Shown: positions 23,556-34,660, numbered from the stretch's first letter. The stretch: 64,000 nucleotides of DNA from Sander lucioperca (GCF_008315115.2 NC_050174.1:22926062-22990061), one strand, 5' to 3'. The notes: generated by a model from the letters alone, not told the origin. Made by a program: numbers and translations.

Positions 23556-24060
23556 AAAGGGTAACTTCATTTTTTTTTTTCTATTTTGTTATTATTTGCC
23601 TTTACCCACTTAGTCATATTATGAATGAATATTTATCTAAAATCTGTATGTTAAATGGTCATTTCGTTTATTTTCAACCAGGACCCTATGTTCCTGTGTT
23701 TTTGTGTCTAAGTGACTGATGGGAACAACAATCTTTGACATTGGTCCAGTATTAAGAGAGATCGCTGCAGTCGGCAGCTGCGAAACAAGCTACAATCTAA
23801 GTTAATGGGGCAATCGTCCAGCTTGTATTTACCTTAAAAGTGCTTGTTTTGCCACTGACAGGCTCAGATTAATATTCTAAGTGTCTGACAACATTATGGA
23901 AAGGATTTCTAAGGAGATCGGCCTTTCTATTAAAGAGTAAGATCCTTTTTTTTAAACCGAAAAACATCCACCAAATTGCCATCACTTAAGCCACCAGACT
24001 CCATGTAAATAAACCGTGATTATAGCATTGTAAAACACACTTCATTCAAAGTCGGCATTC
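23556..24060. mobile_element. Partial second copy of the hAT-plus-foldback composite
   Basis: Repeats both the hAT flank (GCCTTTACCCACTTAGTCAT, TATTTATCTAAAATCT) and the foldback left arm, joined at the same point as at 22050. Confidence 0.6.
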
Positions 24061-24786
24061 TTCCTGAAGTCCACAATGAGTTCCTTGGTCTTCATGGTGT
24101 TATGGAGCAGGTTGGGTCCGTGATGGGGCCAATCGCTGTTGTGTCGTCCGCAAACTTAATGATGGAGTTTGTGTCATGTATAATGTATGTTTAACTCCTG
24201 AGATTAATTTAGTAGCTCTTCTCTGGACCTTATCAATCTTTGCTACATATTTAAATGTTTATGGCCACCAGACTGAGCTAGTAAATATAAACCTTTGGGC
24301 TGTCCTGAACAACACAAACACAGCTAGCTCCTGTTTTATCAGTTAGGCCTTCATTTGATTTAGTGTACTTTGTCCTCTGTCTGTTGCTAGGACAAGTTCT
24401 TCATAAATGAACATGGCATGATGAGAAGAAGAAATACACAAACGAGACATTTTTTTTTTATGACTTTTATAGATTTGTTACCAAGTAAAACCTTCAAATT
24501 GAAACCAGCATTCTTTCAACAAACAAGGAAGTGACATTTGAATCTGACAGAGGCATAAAAAAAACAGACGGCTGCTCGGTGGTATCCTAGCAACATAGCA
24601 GTGACAGTCAAAAAGATCTCGCGTGTTAGATTTCCATACCAGGGTAGCAAAGTAACGATTCATTCTATGTGCAAGTGGACTACGTTTTGGTGACAGACTG
24701 GTGACAGTCGAGTCAAAGCTTTGGCACACAAGTCAAAGCAGCAGGCTCTGCCTGGAGCTCCGTCAACATCCCCAATCCTCCATCTG

Positions 24787-24834
24787 TCAGGGATCCAGAG
24801 CCATGTTCTCTATGCCAACCTTCCGCCCGCGAGG
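24787..24834 (-). CDS. smim22: smim22 terminal coding exon
   Basis: Residues 65-79 (PRGRKVGIENMALDP) then TGA. It follows the acceptor TTCTCGGCAG. The match to the SMIM22 C-terminal signature is what identifies this tiny exon. Confidence 0.85.
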   Translation of the reverse strand, partial: PRGRKVGIENMALDP

Positions 24835-26687
24835 CTGCCGAGAAAGCATAACACACCACTGTCATTAGCCGTGTTTCCATCCACATGGTTTTATGCAAAT
24901 TAAGTTATATCGAATGAAAAATGCCTTATGGAAACAGTAAAATTCAATTGAATTTTTCGACACAAAGTTTGTTCGTTCGATCTCATCTCATTATCAGTCC
25001 CTCCAGAAAAACGCGATTATGCGATTGCATAATTCAATGCATAATCAGCCAAAGTCTGCATATTTATGCGGGGCCCGCATTTTTTCAAATACGCCGCACT
25101 TTCGCCGCATAAATTGCCGATTTCCGCGCAAAATATGCGGGACTTGCATGATTTCATAATCCATTTTCGTTGCAAAAAAGTCACATATATCTTAGCAGAA
25201 AGTTGGAAAATGTTGCGTTTACTTCACACAAGAGCAGCCATTTTCCCCTGTTGCCATGGGAAAGTTATGAAGTGACGTTATGAAGTGACGTAATCACGCG
25301 ACGTGAACATCATCGAAAAGCTGCAAACCCTGCGATGAAGCCATGATGAGACCGCAGTTTTTGCAAGTTCCCGCAATTTCATCGCATAAAATTGCATAAA
25401 TATCCCGCATATTCCATCGCATTTTTTAAGAAAATGTACCGCATAATCAAGGATTTTTGCCCGCAACAATCACAAAAAAACTCCGCATTTTTCTGGAAGG
25501 ACTGCATTATGTCGCAAACGCTGATGGAAACATTATTTGCCGAATTAATAATGAATTGCGATCACGTTTTAGGTCCAGTGTTTCCTCTAGAATTTTGGGG
25601 TGTTGAATTTTGGGGGTGTTGAAAGTCAAAAAGTAACGTTACCTGAAAACAGCGTGTAGTTTCTTTTTAGCATCTCACGTCACACTTTCAGTCACTATGA
25701 CCACTACTACGGTCACAAACACTGTGCCAAAATATGAACAATAACGTCGCTGTCAACGGGCTTATCTGCTAATGTTAGCTACCGACCGTTAACCCTGAAG
25801 CCATCCAGCAAATAGACGGTACCGTAGGGTGCTGTTACCTAACCGGTGATTTAACGTCACCGCTCATTTTACACACAGTTTAACAACAAAACAAAACGCT
25901 GAGTGAACATTACTAGCTATGCTTTTCATGTTGGTTTTGAGCCGTATGCACCCCCACTAACCTGGAAAGCGGTTTTAAAACGGTAAACTGTGGCGGGCCG
26001 CCACGGTAAAATCAACATAGAGGAAACACTGAGGTAATTTTATGGTTGCTACCCGCCATAAAACGAAGAAGAAGTTTGAGGTCATTTCCGCTTTCTTTGC
26101 AGACATGGCGGGTTTCAACAAAGACAGATAGAAGTGGACCAACGAGGAGACGAGAGACTTTTAAATTTAATTTACCAGCGAAACATGACTGCTATTTTAG
26201 AAAGCAAGAATCTGTAATTTATACAAACTATCTGCATCATCCTAGCGATGTTTTGAGAGCGTCGTTGGTGTCTTATTATAGCTTGATATGTCTCTATCAG
26301 CTGGCACATAAGCACTATTACAACTTGTGCAATATTGATCATTTGTAGGTAGACGGCGCCATCCATTTTGGCTAGCAAACTTTGTTCCCAAATGTTTGCT
26401 TGAGTGTTGTGTGATTCAGTGCGAAAATGAATGGAAACACCATAAAATGTCCCAAATCTATTCCAAATAATTTCAATTGTAAAACGCATTAAAATATAAA
26501 TGAATGCTTTAAAAAAAAAAAAAAAAAAGTTATTTGGCAAGTGACCGTGGTATAAGAGGGTTAACGCCCTTCTAGGTGTCCATTGGCAGGTATTAATGGA
26601 CTTCGGCCGAGGCAACCGTCCGACGCGCAGGCCTCGCCATCGTCCATTATTACCTGACAATGGGCACCTCGTCGGGGGCATTAACCC

Positions 26688-26744
<57 letters not shown>

Positions 26745-26822
26745 ACCCTCTCGTCATCGCAGCAGCAGCAACAGCAACAGCGGATGAGGACCAGGATGAC
26801 CAGCAGCAGAACCATCCCTGAC

Positions 26823-26858
<36 letters not shown>

Positions 26859-27716
26859 GAATGCTGTAGAACTTTCTTTTATTATCCAGTTTGACAGTCA
26901 GTCATAATGGAGCTAAATTACGTGCTATTGGGTCGGTGCATAAACTCCAGTCCTTGCCGATACCGATACCAGCATTTTAGGCGGTATCAGAGGCCTTAGT
27001 TCAGTGTAGAACGTTACCCTTGTCAGCCAGACCATCACATCAAGCTCAATATTCTTTTTTTGGCAATTCGAATCGGAATGGTAGTATCTGGCAGAAAATA
27101 CGCAAATTAGGTTTTTTTTCCCCCAAATCCTTCAGTCCTATTACAAACATCTTCCGATGATAAAAAAGTGCTATAAATGCAGTTTATCTTCAGTATTACC
27201 TGTTATTCTACAGTCCTTTATGTCAGTTTGAAACGTGTATGTGACTTTTTGTTGTATGCCACGAGATTTGATGGCTATCATTCAGCTGGCTGCAGTGGCT
27301 GTTTGAGCACTGAAGTCCCCCAGACATTTGACATTTGCCTCTGTTTAAGCAATGATAAAGGGGCACGAGCATCTGACCTGACAGGTGAAGGCGTGGGACA
27401 CCTACTCGGCTCAAAGGTACGTTTGCGTGTTTAATTGTCAGCAGAACATTTTGTTCCAGTGGAAGTGACCGACTCCCATCAACAGAAATTCCATCTGAGT
27501 GATATTTTGCATTTGCTTTCAGTTAAAAAAAGGTGTACGACTATGGACCCTGATGCCGTGTTATAGAAATCATGTGAACGTCCAGCTTCACTCACCAATG
27601 AAGATGAAGAAGATTGCAAAAGAGGCGATGTCCCAGTCCGACTGGAAGAACTGCACTCTGGAAACCACATGGCTGAACTGATCCTGGAACTCCTGCTGCA
27701 GGCCTCTCTGATCCAT
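24787..27716 (-). CDS. smim22: Smim22-like single-pass micropeptide, three coding exons
   Basis: Reading the minus strand, coding exons 27716-27596, 26817-26747 and 24834-24787 join in phase (40 codons +1; 2+23 codons; 15 codons + TGA) into 79 residues; human SMIM22 (CASIMO1) has 83. Exon 1 contains VQFFQSDWDIASFAIFFIFI, very close to the human QFFQSTWDTVAF motif. The predicted membrane helix runs roughly from residue 30 to 52, followed directly by seven consecutive cysteines (54-60), an acidic DDER and a tail ending VGIENMALDP; the human tail ends VDNLALEP. SMIM22 is a small membrane protein linked to lipid droplets and epithelial proliferation in mammals. It lies tail-to-tail with rogdi, as expected from the human SMIM22-ROGDI neighbourhood. 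Splice signals are CAG/GTGAGT, CAG/GTAAAC and GGCAG. No transcript evidence is available here, but the conserved ends make chance unlikely. Confidence 0.9.
24995..25504. mobile_element. DNA-transposon MITE, itself inserted in another MITE
   Basis: Inverted ends CAGTCCCTCCAGAAAAA and TTTTTCTGGAAGGACTG, with CATTAT on both sides. The outer sequence shows GTGTTTCCATCCACATGG (from about 24871) and GCTGATGGAAACA at 25520-25532. Confidence 0.65.
25576..26032. mobile_element. hAT-like MITE in smim22 intron 3
   Basis: Inverted ends CAGTGTTTCCTCTA and TAGAGGAAACACTG; the target duplication was not clearly resolved. Confidence 0.6.
26692..26742 (+). repeat. (GT)n microsatellite abutting the smim22 exon 3 donor
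   Basis: 51 bp; read as (CA)n in the smim22 RNA, starting four to five bases inside the intron after the 26747 donor. Confidence 0.95.
26747..26817 (-). CDS. smim22: smim22 middle coding exon (membrane helix and Cys7 cluster)
   Basis: 71 bp, residues 41-64: a leucine/valine-rich helix, Arg53, seven cysteines, DDER. The acceptor TTTTGTCAG is preceded by (UG)n in the RNA, and the donor GTAAAC runs straight into (CA)n. Skipping this exon would shift the frame. Confidence 0.88.
26825..26856 (+). repeat. (CA)n microsatellite abutting the smim22 exon 3 acceptor
   Basis: Read as (UG)n in the smim22 RNA, ending eight bases before the exon. Confidence 0.95.
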
Positions 27717-27727
27717 CGCTCTGTCTG
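27596..27727 (-). CDS. smim22: smim22 first coding exon (5'UTR tip plus residues 1-40)
   Basis: On the minus strand the acceptor follows a (UG)n run; the tandem CAGCAG gives two possible starts (27727 or 27724), both in 5'UTR. The ATG is at 27716-27714 and the exon ends after one base of Gly41 before GTGAGT. It encodes the amphipathic N-terminus and the start of the membrane helix. Confidence 0.88.
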
Positions 27728-27730
27728 CTG

Positions 27731-27733
<3 letters not shown>

Positions 27734-27771
<38 letters not shown>
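27734..27771 (+). repeat. (CA)n microsatellite abutting the first smim22 coding-exon acceptor
   Basis: Read as (UG)n in the RNA, ending about six bases before the acceptor at 27728. Confidence 0.95.
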
Positions 27772-27774
<3 letters not shown>

Positions 27775-29101
27775 GCATTGAGCTCACAGTGCAGGGCCAG
27801 CATGCAGACTCCAGGGCACATCGTTGACAGGCATCTTTTTAATGATCACTTACAGAACAGGAGGGGATGTTGGAACTCAATAAAAAATGTTAACGTCAAT
27901 CTGTTTATACACTGATGTAGAAAATATATAACAGGAGAGATAGAGTTCAGAAATATTACAGTAGTATATCAGTCTTAAATACATTGATTATCATAGATAC
28001 TGGGGTAACAGAGACGACCAGTTGATTGCAAAAAGACAGCAGCTACAGTGTTCTTTTTTCCACACAAAACAAGGACTTTGTCCCCCATCGCTGCGATTCA
28101 AAGTGCCGTATAAAGGGAACTTTTAATGAACAGGAGGAACACATACATACAGGTGCCATTTGCTGGGGGGGATGCGTGGGATTTCCCCCTTTTCTGGTCT
28201 ACATATCCCTGCCTCTGCTGAACTATTTTTAACTGCGGTGGGTACTAAATCTAAACAATGCTACTTCACCAATAGACCATATATTATACCTAAAATAGAA
28301 GTATTTTAAACTAAGTAAAGCGCTGTAAGGTGAACACATAGTGCCATAGAATGATCAAATCTGAGCAGCAGTTGCTGGTTGTATTTAGCAGCTACAGAGC
28401 TCCGGGACGCCGGCTACCAGCAGCAGTTGTTTACCCGCCAACAGGTGACTGTGAGCCGGATACAGGCAGTGCCAGATGACGGTCCTTTCAGGGGTCGTGG
28501 TTGTGGAGTTCAGCCAGAAAGAGTGAGCGATGACAGTTAAGTTTAGGCACCAAAACGACTTGTTAAGTTCAGGAAAAAGATGGTGAATTTGGATTAAGAC
28601 ACTCCCGAGAAACGAAAAAGCGTTTCCTGGGTGAAAGTATTTTGTTTTCACCGCGAAGTGAACTCCGCTCTCCGGCTTGAAAGCGCTGTGTTTTGTGTTG
28701 ACACCACGTTGTGCTATGTCATTCTGAGATGATTTTCCATTGGATATTGAAGTTCATAAATAAGTGTTTTGGCATGGCTGACCGAGAGTTATTTTTCACG
28801 CAAATCTCCATATCGCCCAGCCCTATTCTTGACACTTTTTTGAAGTTTTTGTTTCTTTTTTTTTTGCTCTTTCTTTTTTTTTTTTCATTACCACCAGATT
28901 CAGCAACCTTGAGTATAAAAAAAGCTGAAATTATGAATTATTTGGACTAATCAGAGGAACATATGTTGAGAGACTCACAGACTGGTATATGTCAAAGTTT
29001 AGTCAGGATACTGTTTTGAAACAATTTCATTTTCTTTTCCTCCAAATGCTATAAAATTGAATAAAACACCCAAAATGAAATGAAAGTAGTGAACTAATCC
29101 T

Positions 29102-29645
29102 TAAAGGTCCAATGTGTAGGAATTTCTCCCATCTAGCGTTGAGATAATATATCACAATCAACTCTCTCGCACCACGCAGTTCAAAGTTACAGCTACGGTA
29201 GCCTTCACACTTCAAAAAGCCGGTCTCTTGCTCTTTTCAATATACTTTTTCTTTTTCTGGAGCGAAGAAGAAGACTCCTGTTCCTGAAATTTGGATTCTG
29301 AATACGTTTGGTCCTCCACGTTTCCTTCTTCAAACTTGCCGGGGACGTGAAGCTACGATACCCATTAGCAGCATTAGCAGCATTAGCAGCAAATGTGAGT
29401 TTATCATGTGACAGCGAAAACTCGAATACTCGACAGTATGTCCTGTATGTCCCTTACTGGTTAATGTATTTCAAGATGGAGCATGAATATGAAGCGTCTA
29501 CCCCAGTTCATGCAAACGCAAATGTAAAATTTCAAAGCCAAAAGGAATACTTGGGATTGGTGGTGGTGGTGGTAAATATTCATGAAAAAGGCCAAGTTTG
29601 TGAATGGGCAACACCGATTTTGATAATGAACAACAAAAAACGTTA
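29102..29645. repeat. Dispersed MITE-like repeat, one end only
   Basis: Begins TTAAAGGTCCAATGTGTAGG, a terminus recalled from teleost MITEs; the matching right end is absent, so the copy looks truncated. Confidence 0.4.
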
Positions 29646-30669
29646 AATTATAACTTTAATTATACTCAAAGAGTGTTTCTATGGAACCATCCGTGTCATT
29701 TTTGTGCAATTTGCTTGAAAGAAACCCAAATTTCTGATATAGAAACTTTTGCAAACGGGTCAGAGTTGACCCAAGGACAACAGGAGGGTTAAATCTAGAA
29801 GCCCAATTTTCACATCAATTTGTGGAACACTGAAATGTATTTTGAAAAAGAGACTGAAGAGAGATTTACAAGTGAATTGTTGCCGTGTAGCTTACTGCAT
29901 TTACGTGTTTCTGCATTGTGTTGTAATGTAACGAGTACAAATACTTTTTTACTGTACTTAAGTAGAATTTTCTTGTATCTGTACTTTACTTCATTATTCA
30001 TATTTGTCGAAACTTTTACTTCACTACATTTCCTAAATAAAATGCATACTTTGAATACTGACTTTGAATTTGATGTTTAAGAAGGTGTGGAAACCCTGAA
30101 TCCTATGCTTTAGGAAGCCACATTAAAGTTCATAAGTACTTTTTTTTTTAAATCTTCTAATAATTACGCACAGTAAATTACTGGGTACTTTTGATACTTA
30201 AGTGCAGTACATATCAGATACTTAAAGACTTTTACTCAAGTAATAATCTAAAAGGTGACTTTAACTACTACCAAAGTCATTTTCTGGTATGGCTACTTGT
30301 AGCCTACTTTTACTCAAGTATTGCTTTCAAGTACTTTATTCAAGATTAGTACTGTATAACACAGGTACACAGTGAAAATACACCTTTAAACACTTTCTTA
30401 GTTACAACACATACATACGTCTGTATATCTTCTTGCTGTATCCCATAAACCGATGCACTTCCTGTTGTGTTTACAGGTAACTAGGCGGACTCTAGACATA
30501 ATTAGTAGGCTACATTAGTTATAGTAGCCTAGCTATAGCTTCGTACTTCATTCATTTAGAAGCTTTTGAAGATGACATTTGTCGAAACGAATACCATTTG
30601 AATGTACAACAAATGAAAACATGTTCGGCTATAAGGCACTTGCCGTTATTGGGAAGAGCAGTTGCTTAC

Positions 30670-30775
30670 CTGTAGACGGAGCCGCTGCTTTGAGCCTTTC
30701 CTTCCGGGTCCGCTGCTCTGACTGCCCGGGACACACCTGCTGCCTCGTGTCGCGGTTAAAACCAAACTAGTGTCT
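30670..30775 (-). other. smim22: Probable non-coding first exon of smim22
   Basis: The minus-strand sequence is GC-richer than its surroundings, lacks a long open frame and ends at a strong donor (CTACAG/GTAAGC) at 30670. It sits about 2.9 kb upstream of the first smim22 coding exon, whose acceptor lies in 5'UTR and therefore needs an upstream exon. The 5' boundary is a guess; an AT-rich TATATT is about 35 bp further upstream. Confidence 0.45.
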
Positions 30776-32641
30776 GTTAATTATCATAAGACGGACAGCA
30801 CAATATACAGTGGTGGAATGTAACTAAGACCGCCTACATTTATTCCAGTAGCCTACTGTAGCTGCTTAAGTCCAAATGTTGAGGTAGGCTACTCGTACTT
30901 TACTTTTCATGCCACTTTCTACTTCTACACTCCCGTGTTTTAACATGTAGGCCTATGTCTAAATATTTTAACAGAAATTGTCCGTAGAACGTGCTTCACA
31001 GTTTCTGTTTATTTACTTTTCGAATTGCATTATGGGACCTTTATCTGTGCTCCGACAATTTACGTAGTGAACTAACTGAACAGCTGTGTCTGAGAGAATT
31101 TGAAATAACAGTACAAATGTTCTGTATTTTAACTGTAGCTACACACATTTCTGTTTTTAATTAAGGGACAAAGTCTGGTTAATGAGCTGCCAGTAACCTA
31201 CTAATTTACTGTTATTGTACGGCTTTATTTCTTAGAGTGTACATTTCAGAGATAAATGTTGTTCTTTTTACTCCACTACATTACTAACAAAAATAATAAC
31301 AAAATAGACAATAAAAAAACATAAACCAAATAAACATATGTGTAAATGACAACACCATAAGCCCATCATACACATCTCTCTATCCCTCTCTCCCTCTCTC
31401 CATCCACTCTCCCCAGCACAAAGCTTCTTAGGAGTCCTCCAGAAAGTTCAGGTACTTTCCCCATTTTCTAGTATAGACATCCAATCTGGCAAACTGTTTA
31501 TATGACATTTTTTTAAATGCCGCCACTCTAGCCATCTCACAAGCCTACTCCTGGATTGATGGCACCACTTCATTCTTCCATCCTCTTAAAATAATCTGTC
31601 TTGATATCATTAAACTAGTCTGGACCCAGCTTCTTATGTTCTTATCCATCCCGCTTAGGATTGACCCATCTCCCAGAACAAATAATCTCGGGCTGAATGG
31701 AACCTGGCTCCCTATTAGATCGACGCACACACCAACGCACGTATAAACTTCAGGCCACTCACGTAGGCCACGGAAGAAAGCTCTGCGTGGAGCCTCCGCA
31801 GAACCATGAATCACGCTTAAAATTGGTTCAAAAAGCCTTAAGTGTGATTTATGCTTCTGCGTTAAATCTACCGTGGCTATGTACGTAGGTACGTGGAAAC
31901 ACAGACCCTATGAATCAACAAGGAAGAGGGGGAGTTACCCTGCCCGGAGGAAGCCCGGGGTCCCCCGTCTGGAGCCAGGCCCAGATGGAGGGCTCGTCAG
32001 CAAGCGCCTGGCGGCCGGGTTTGCCACAGAGCCTGGCCGGGCTCAGCTGCCACACAGGCAGTGGCAGCGCCAGAGATTTTCTTTTGCTGGTGCTATAGGG
32101 TTGCTTGACGTTTCAGTGAGGGTGCTCTGAAATTTAGATTTTCCCTTGACAATCATAGCCTACACACACGCGTGCAGAAATGCACCTACCTCCGCCGCGG
32201 TTTACTAAGTGAGCGAACGAGAGGGAGAAAGAGTTTGATTTATGTTTTCTATGCACTAAAGTTGCCGACACAACAGCACCATACAACTCTGATTGCCCAC
32301 CGAACATATTTCAAATACTGGGTCATTACTGCAGCTTTCATACAGTAGCTCATATTTGCAGAAGAGTAGGCTAATGCAGCCTACTAGTATGAACGGCTGA
32401 ACCTGTTTCTAACACGTTTTCTGGGCTGAAAATAAACCAATGTCCAGTGCGCTGTATAACTTTGGATTCGGTGATCCATTTAGTCACAGTTCTGTACACA
32501 TGTTCACTGTAATGTTCTACTACAAGACAGAGATAAGAGTGAAGTTCTTGCATGGCCCCCTATTAGATGACTCCTCAGCCACTGTGGCCTCACTGTGCGA
32601 TCCCCTGGTCTAATGTCATTTACAGCAGTGTGACGCGTTAA

Positions 32642-33573
32642 AGGTCCCATGACAGGCCTTAGTGGTTCCCTAATACTGTATCTGAAGTCTCTTTTATATA
32701 GACCTTAGTGGTCCCCTAATACTGTACCTGAAGTCTCTTTTATATAGACCTTAGTGGTCCCCTAATACTGTATCTAAAGTCTCTTTATATAGACCTTAGT
32801 GGTCCCCTAATACTGTATCTGAAGTCTCTTTTATATAGACCTTAGTGGTCCCCTAATACTGTATCTGAAGTCTCTTTTATATAGACCTTAGTGGTCCCCT
32901 AATACTGTATCTGAAATCTCTTTTATATAGACCTTAGTGGTCCCCTAATACTGTATCTGAAGTCTCTTTTATATAGGCCTTAGTGGTCCCCTAATACTGT
33001 ACCTGAAGTTTCTTTATATAGGCCTTAGTGGTCCCCTAATACTGTATCTGAAGTTTCTTTATATAGGCCTTAGTGGTCCCCTAATACTGTATCTAAAGTC
33101 TCTTTATATAGACCTTAGTGGTCCCCTAATACTGTATCTGAAGTCTCTTTCCCGAAATTCAGCCTTGGTGCAGAATTACAGCCACTAGAGCCAGTCCCAC
33201 AATGAGCTTTCTGTGTCTGTAGCTATTGAGGTGGAGAGGGGGGGGGGCAAGGTGGAGGGTGGGGGTGTGGCCTTGACCAACTGTCACTTTGCTCGTTTCA
33301 AAGCCATGATGTCTCTCTCTCATGGGTGGGCCAAATTCTCTGGGCGGGCAAAGCAGAGAAAGGGGAGGTAACCTTTCCCCTTATGACAACATAAGGAGGA
33401 GATTCCAGATCGGCCCATCTGAGCTTTCATTTTCTCAAAGACAGAGCAGGATACCCAGGGCTCGGTTTACACCTATCGCCATTTCTAGCCACTGGGGGAC
33501 CATAGGCAGGCTGGGGGAACTCACATTAATGTTAAAAAACCTCATAAAGTGACATTTTCATGCCATGGGACAT
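32642..33573. mobile_element. TTAA-flanked composite MITE with internal minisatellite (copy 2)
   Basis: Ends AGGTCCCATGACA and CATGCCATGGGACAT, flanked by TTAA at 32638-32641 and 33574-33577. Unique parts (from GATTCCAGATCGGCCCATCT onward) match the copy at 9984-11098 closely. Confidence 0.7.
32670..33150. repeat. 46-bp minisatellite, about 10-11 units
   Basis: Same unit as at 10022-10650. Most units here have CTTTTATAT, a few CTTTATAT (45 bp), unlike the mixed array in copy 1. Confidence 0.9.
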
Positions 33574-34225
33574 TTAAGCATCCTCAGCAGCAACCACGGC
33601 CGCGGTCAGGTAATCCTCCTCCGGCGGCTTTTCTTCGTCCCGGTCGGTGACAGGTTCACCATATCTCTCAGTCTCATTTACAGGTTTTTGAGAAAGTCTC
33701 CACACGTTGACGTTTATGGAGTAAAAAATGATCCATTACTAACATTTCACTCACTTTGCTAATCCTAACGGCTTCAAATATTGTGTTTTTCTTCTTCTTA
33801 AAAAAGAATCAAACTTTATTCTTAATCGTCACATACAGTACAATGTAGTGAAATTCTACACAAATTCTATCAGCAGAGGCTGGCTCTGGGGACGTGAGGC
33901 GCCCACACCCCGTGAATTACACCTATGGTTGAGTGCATCATTTACAAAAAATATATAGTATGTGCAATGGGCAGATGCAAAGTCCAGGATAAAGGTTAGT
34001 GCAAAGTGTAGTGACTAGTGATGGTGTCTGGGGGACTAGACTAATAGTAATAATTCATTATTATTATTATTATTATTATTTTATTTTTTACCAGAGACTG
34101 TATGATCTTTGTTATTACTATAATAATTATTATTCACTGTGGGATGATTTGATTGGTTCAGCAGTGTGGGTAGGCGGCTCCCAGCCTAGACAGAAATGTT
34201 CCCTGACAGACAGCTTCGGTGACCA

Positions 34226-34315
34226 ATGAACACATCATATTCAGTCGTCGTCACATTTTTGCTGACGTGGACCGGACGCAGGAAGTTTACTTTCCCCCAC
34301 TGTCTTCCGGGTTAG
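34226..34315 (+). promoter_or_regulatory. Candidate upstream ORF in the cog1 leader
   Basis: An ATG at 34226 opens a 29-codon frame ending in TAG at 34313-34315, 36 bases before the cog1 ATG and in a different frame. The context of this ATG is weak (C at -3). It matters only if transcription starts upstream of 34226, which the sequence cannot show. Confidence 0.3.
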
Positions 34316-34351
34316 AGTTCCTGGAACAGCTGAGGTTGTTTTGGAGCTGCG

Positions 34352-34660
34352 ATGGCCGAAGACCCTACGCTGTCCCTCCGGGTCTCGGAGATCAAGGACC
34401 CGGCGGTTCTCTTCGAGGGCTACAACACCGCGGAGATCCGCCTCATCGAGCGCAAAGTCCGCGGGGAGATCGAGCACAAGAAGGAGGAGCTGAGGCAGAT
34501 GGTGGGGGAGCGCTACCGGGACCTGATCGACGCCGCCGACACCATCGGAGAGATGAGGCAGTGTTCGGAGAGCGTGGTCCGGTCCATCCGGGACATGCAC
34601 CGGTACTGTCACAGCCTGAAGCAAGGCAGAGCCAACGGGACATACAGCGGCACACAGGAG
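34352..34660 (+). CDS. cog1: cog1 coding exon 1
   Basis: Residues 1-103, phase 0 end before GTGAAC. It is GC-rich against the AT-rich surroundings, as expected for a promoter-proximal exon, and encodes the conserved charged coiled-coil start of Cog1. Confidence 0.97.

Larger units (their letters stand above)
19190..24786. other. Region between the rogdi and smim22 stop codons
   Basis: No coding exon seen. It holds (AT)n at 19281-19337, (GT)n at 19451-19492, an intact hAT-like MITE at 19862-20168, an A-rich degenerate array at about 20620-20880, (AT)n at 20883-20912, (CA)n at 21434-21497, a hAT-like element with a foldback insertion (21812-23080), a partial second copy of the same composite (23580-24060) and a non-LTR fragment near 24060-24200. 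The 3'UTRs of both convergent genes must lie here. Confidence 0.5.
30776..34225. other. Gap between smim22 and cog1
   Basis: No gene recognised. It holds variable-A/T repeats near 30830-31300, a GC-rich patch at about 31930-32060, the second composite minisatellite element (32642-33573), an unassigned minus-strand open stretch (33574-33735) and an (ATT)n run near 34061. Confidence 0.45.

Noticed and set aside
26172..26681. 169-codon minus-strand frame in smim22 intron 3
   Set aside because: It contains poly-Phe from an A-tract, has no recognisable family signature and lies within repeat-like intron sequence.
31873..32130. GC-rich open frames
   Set aside because: The GC-rich patch reads like a dispersed repeat and has neither a conserved protein signature nor good splice sites; not annotated as a gene.
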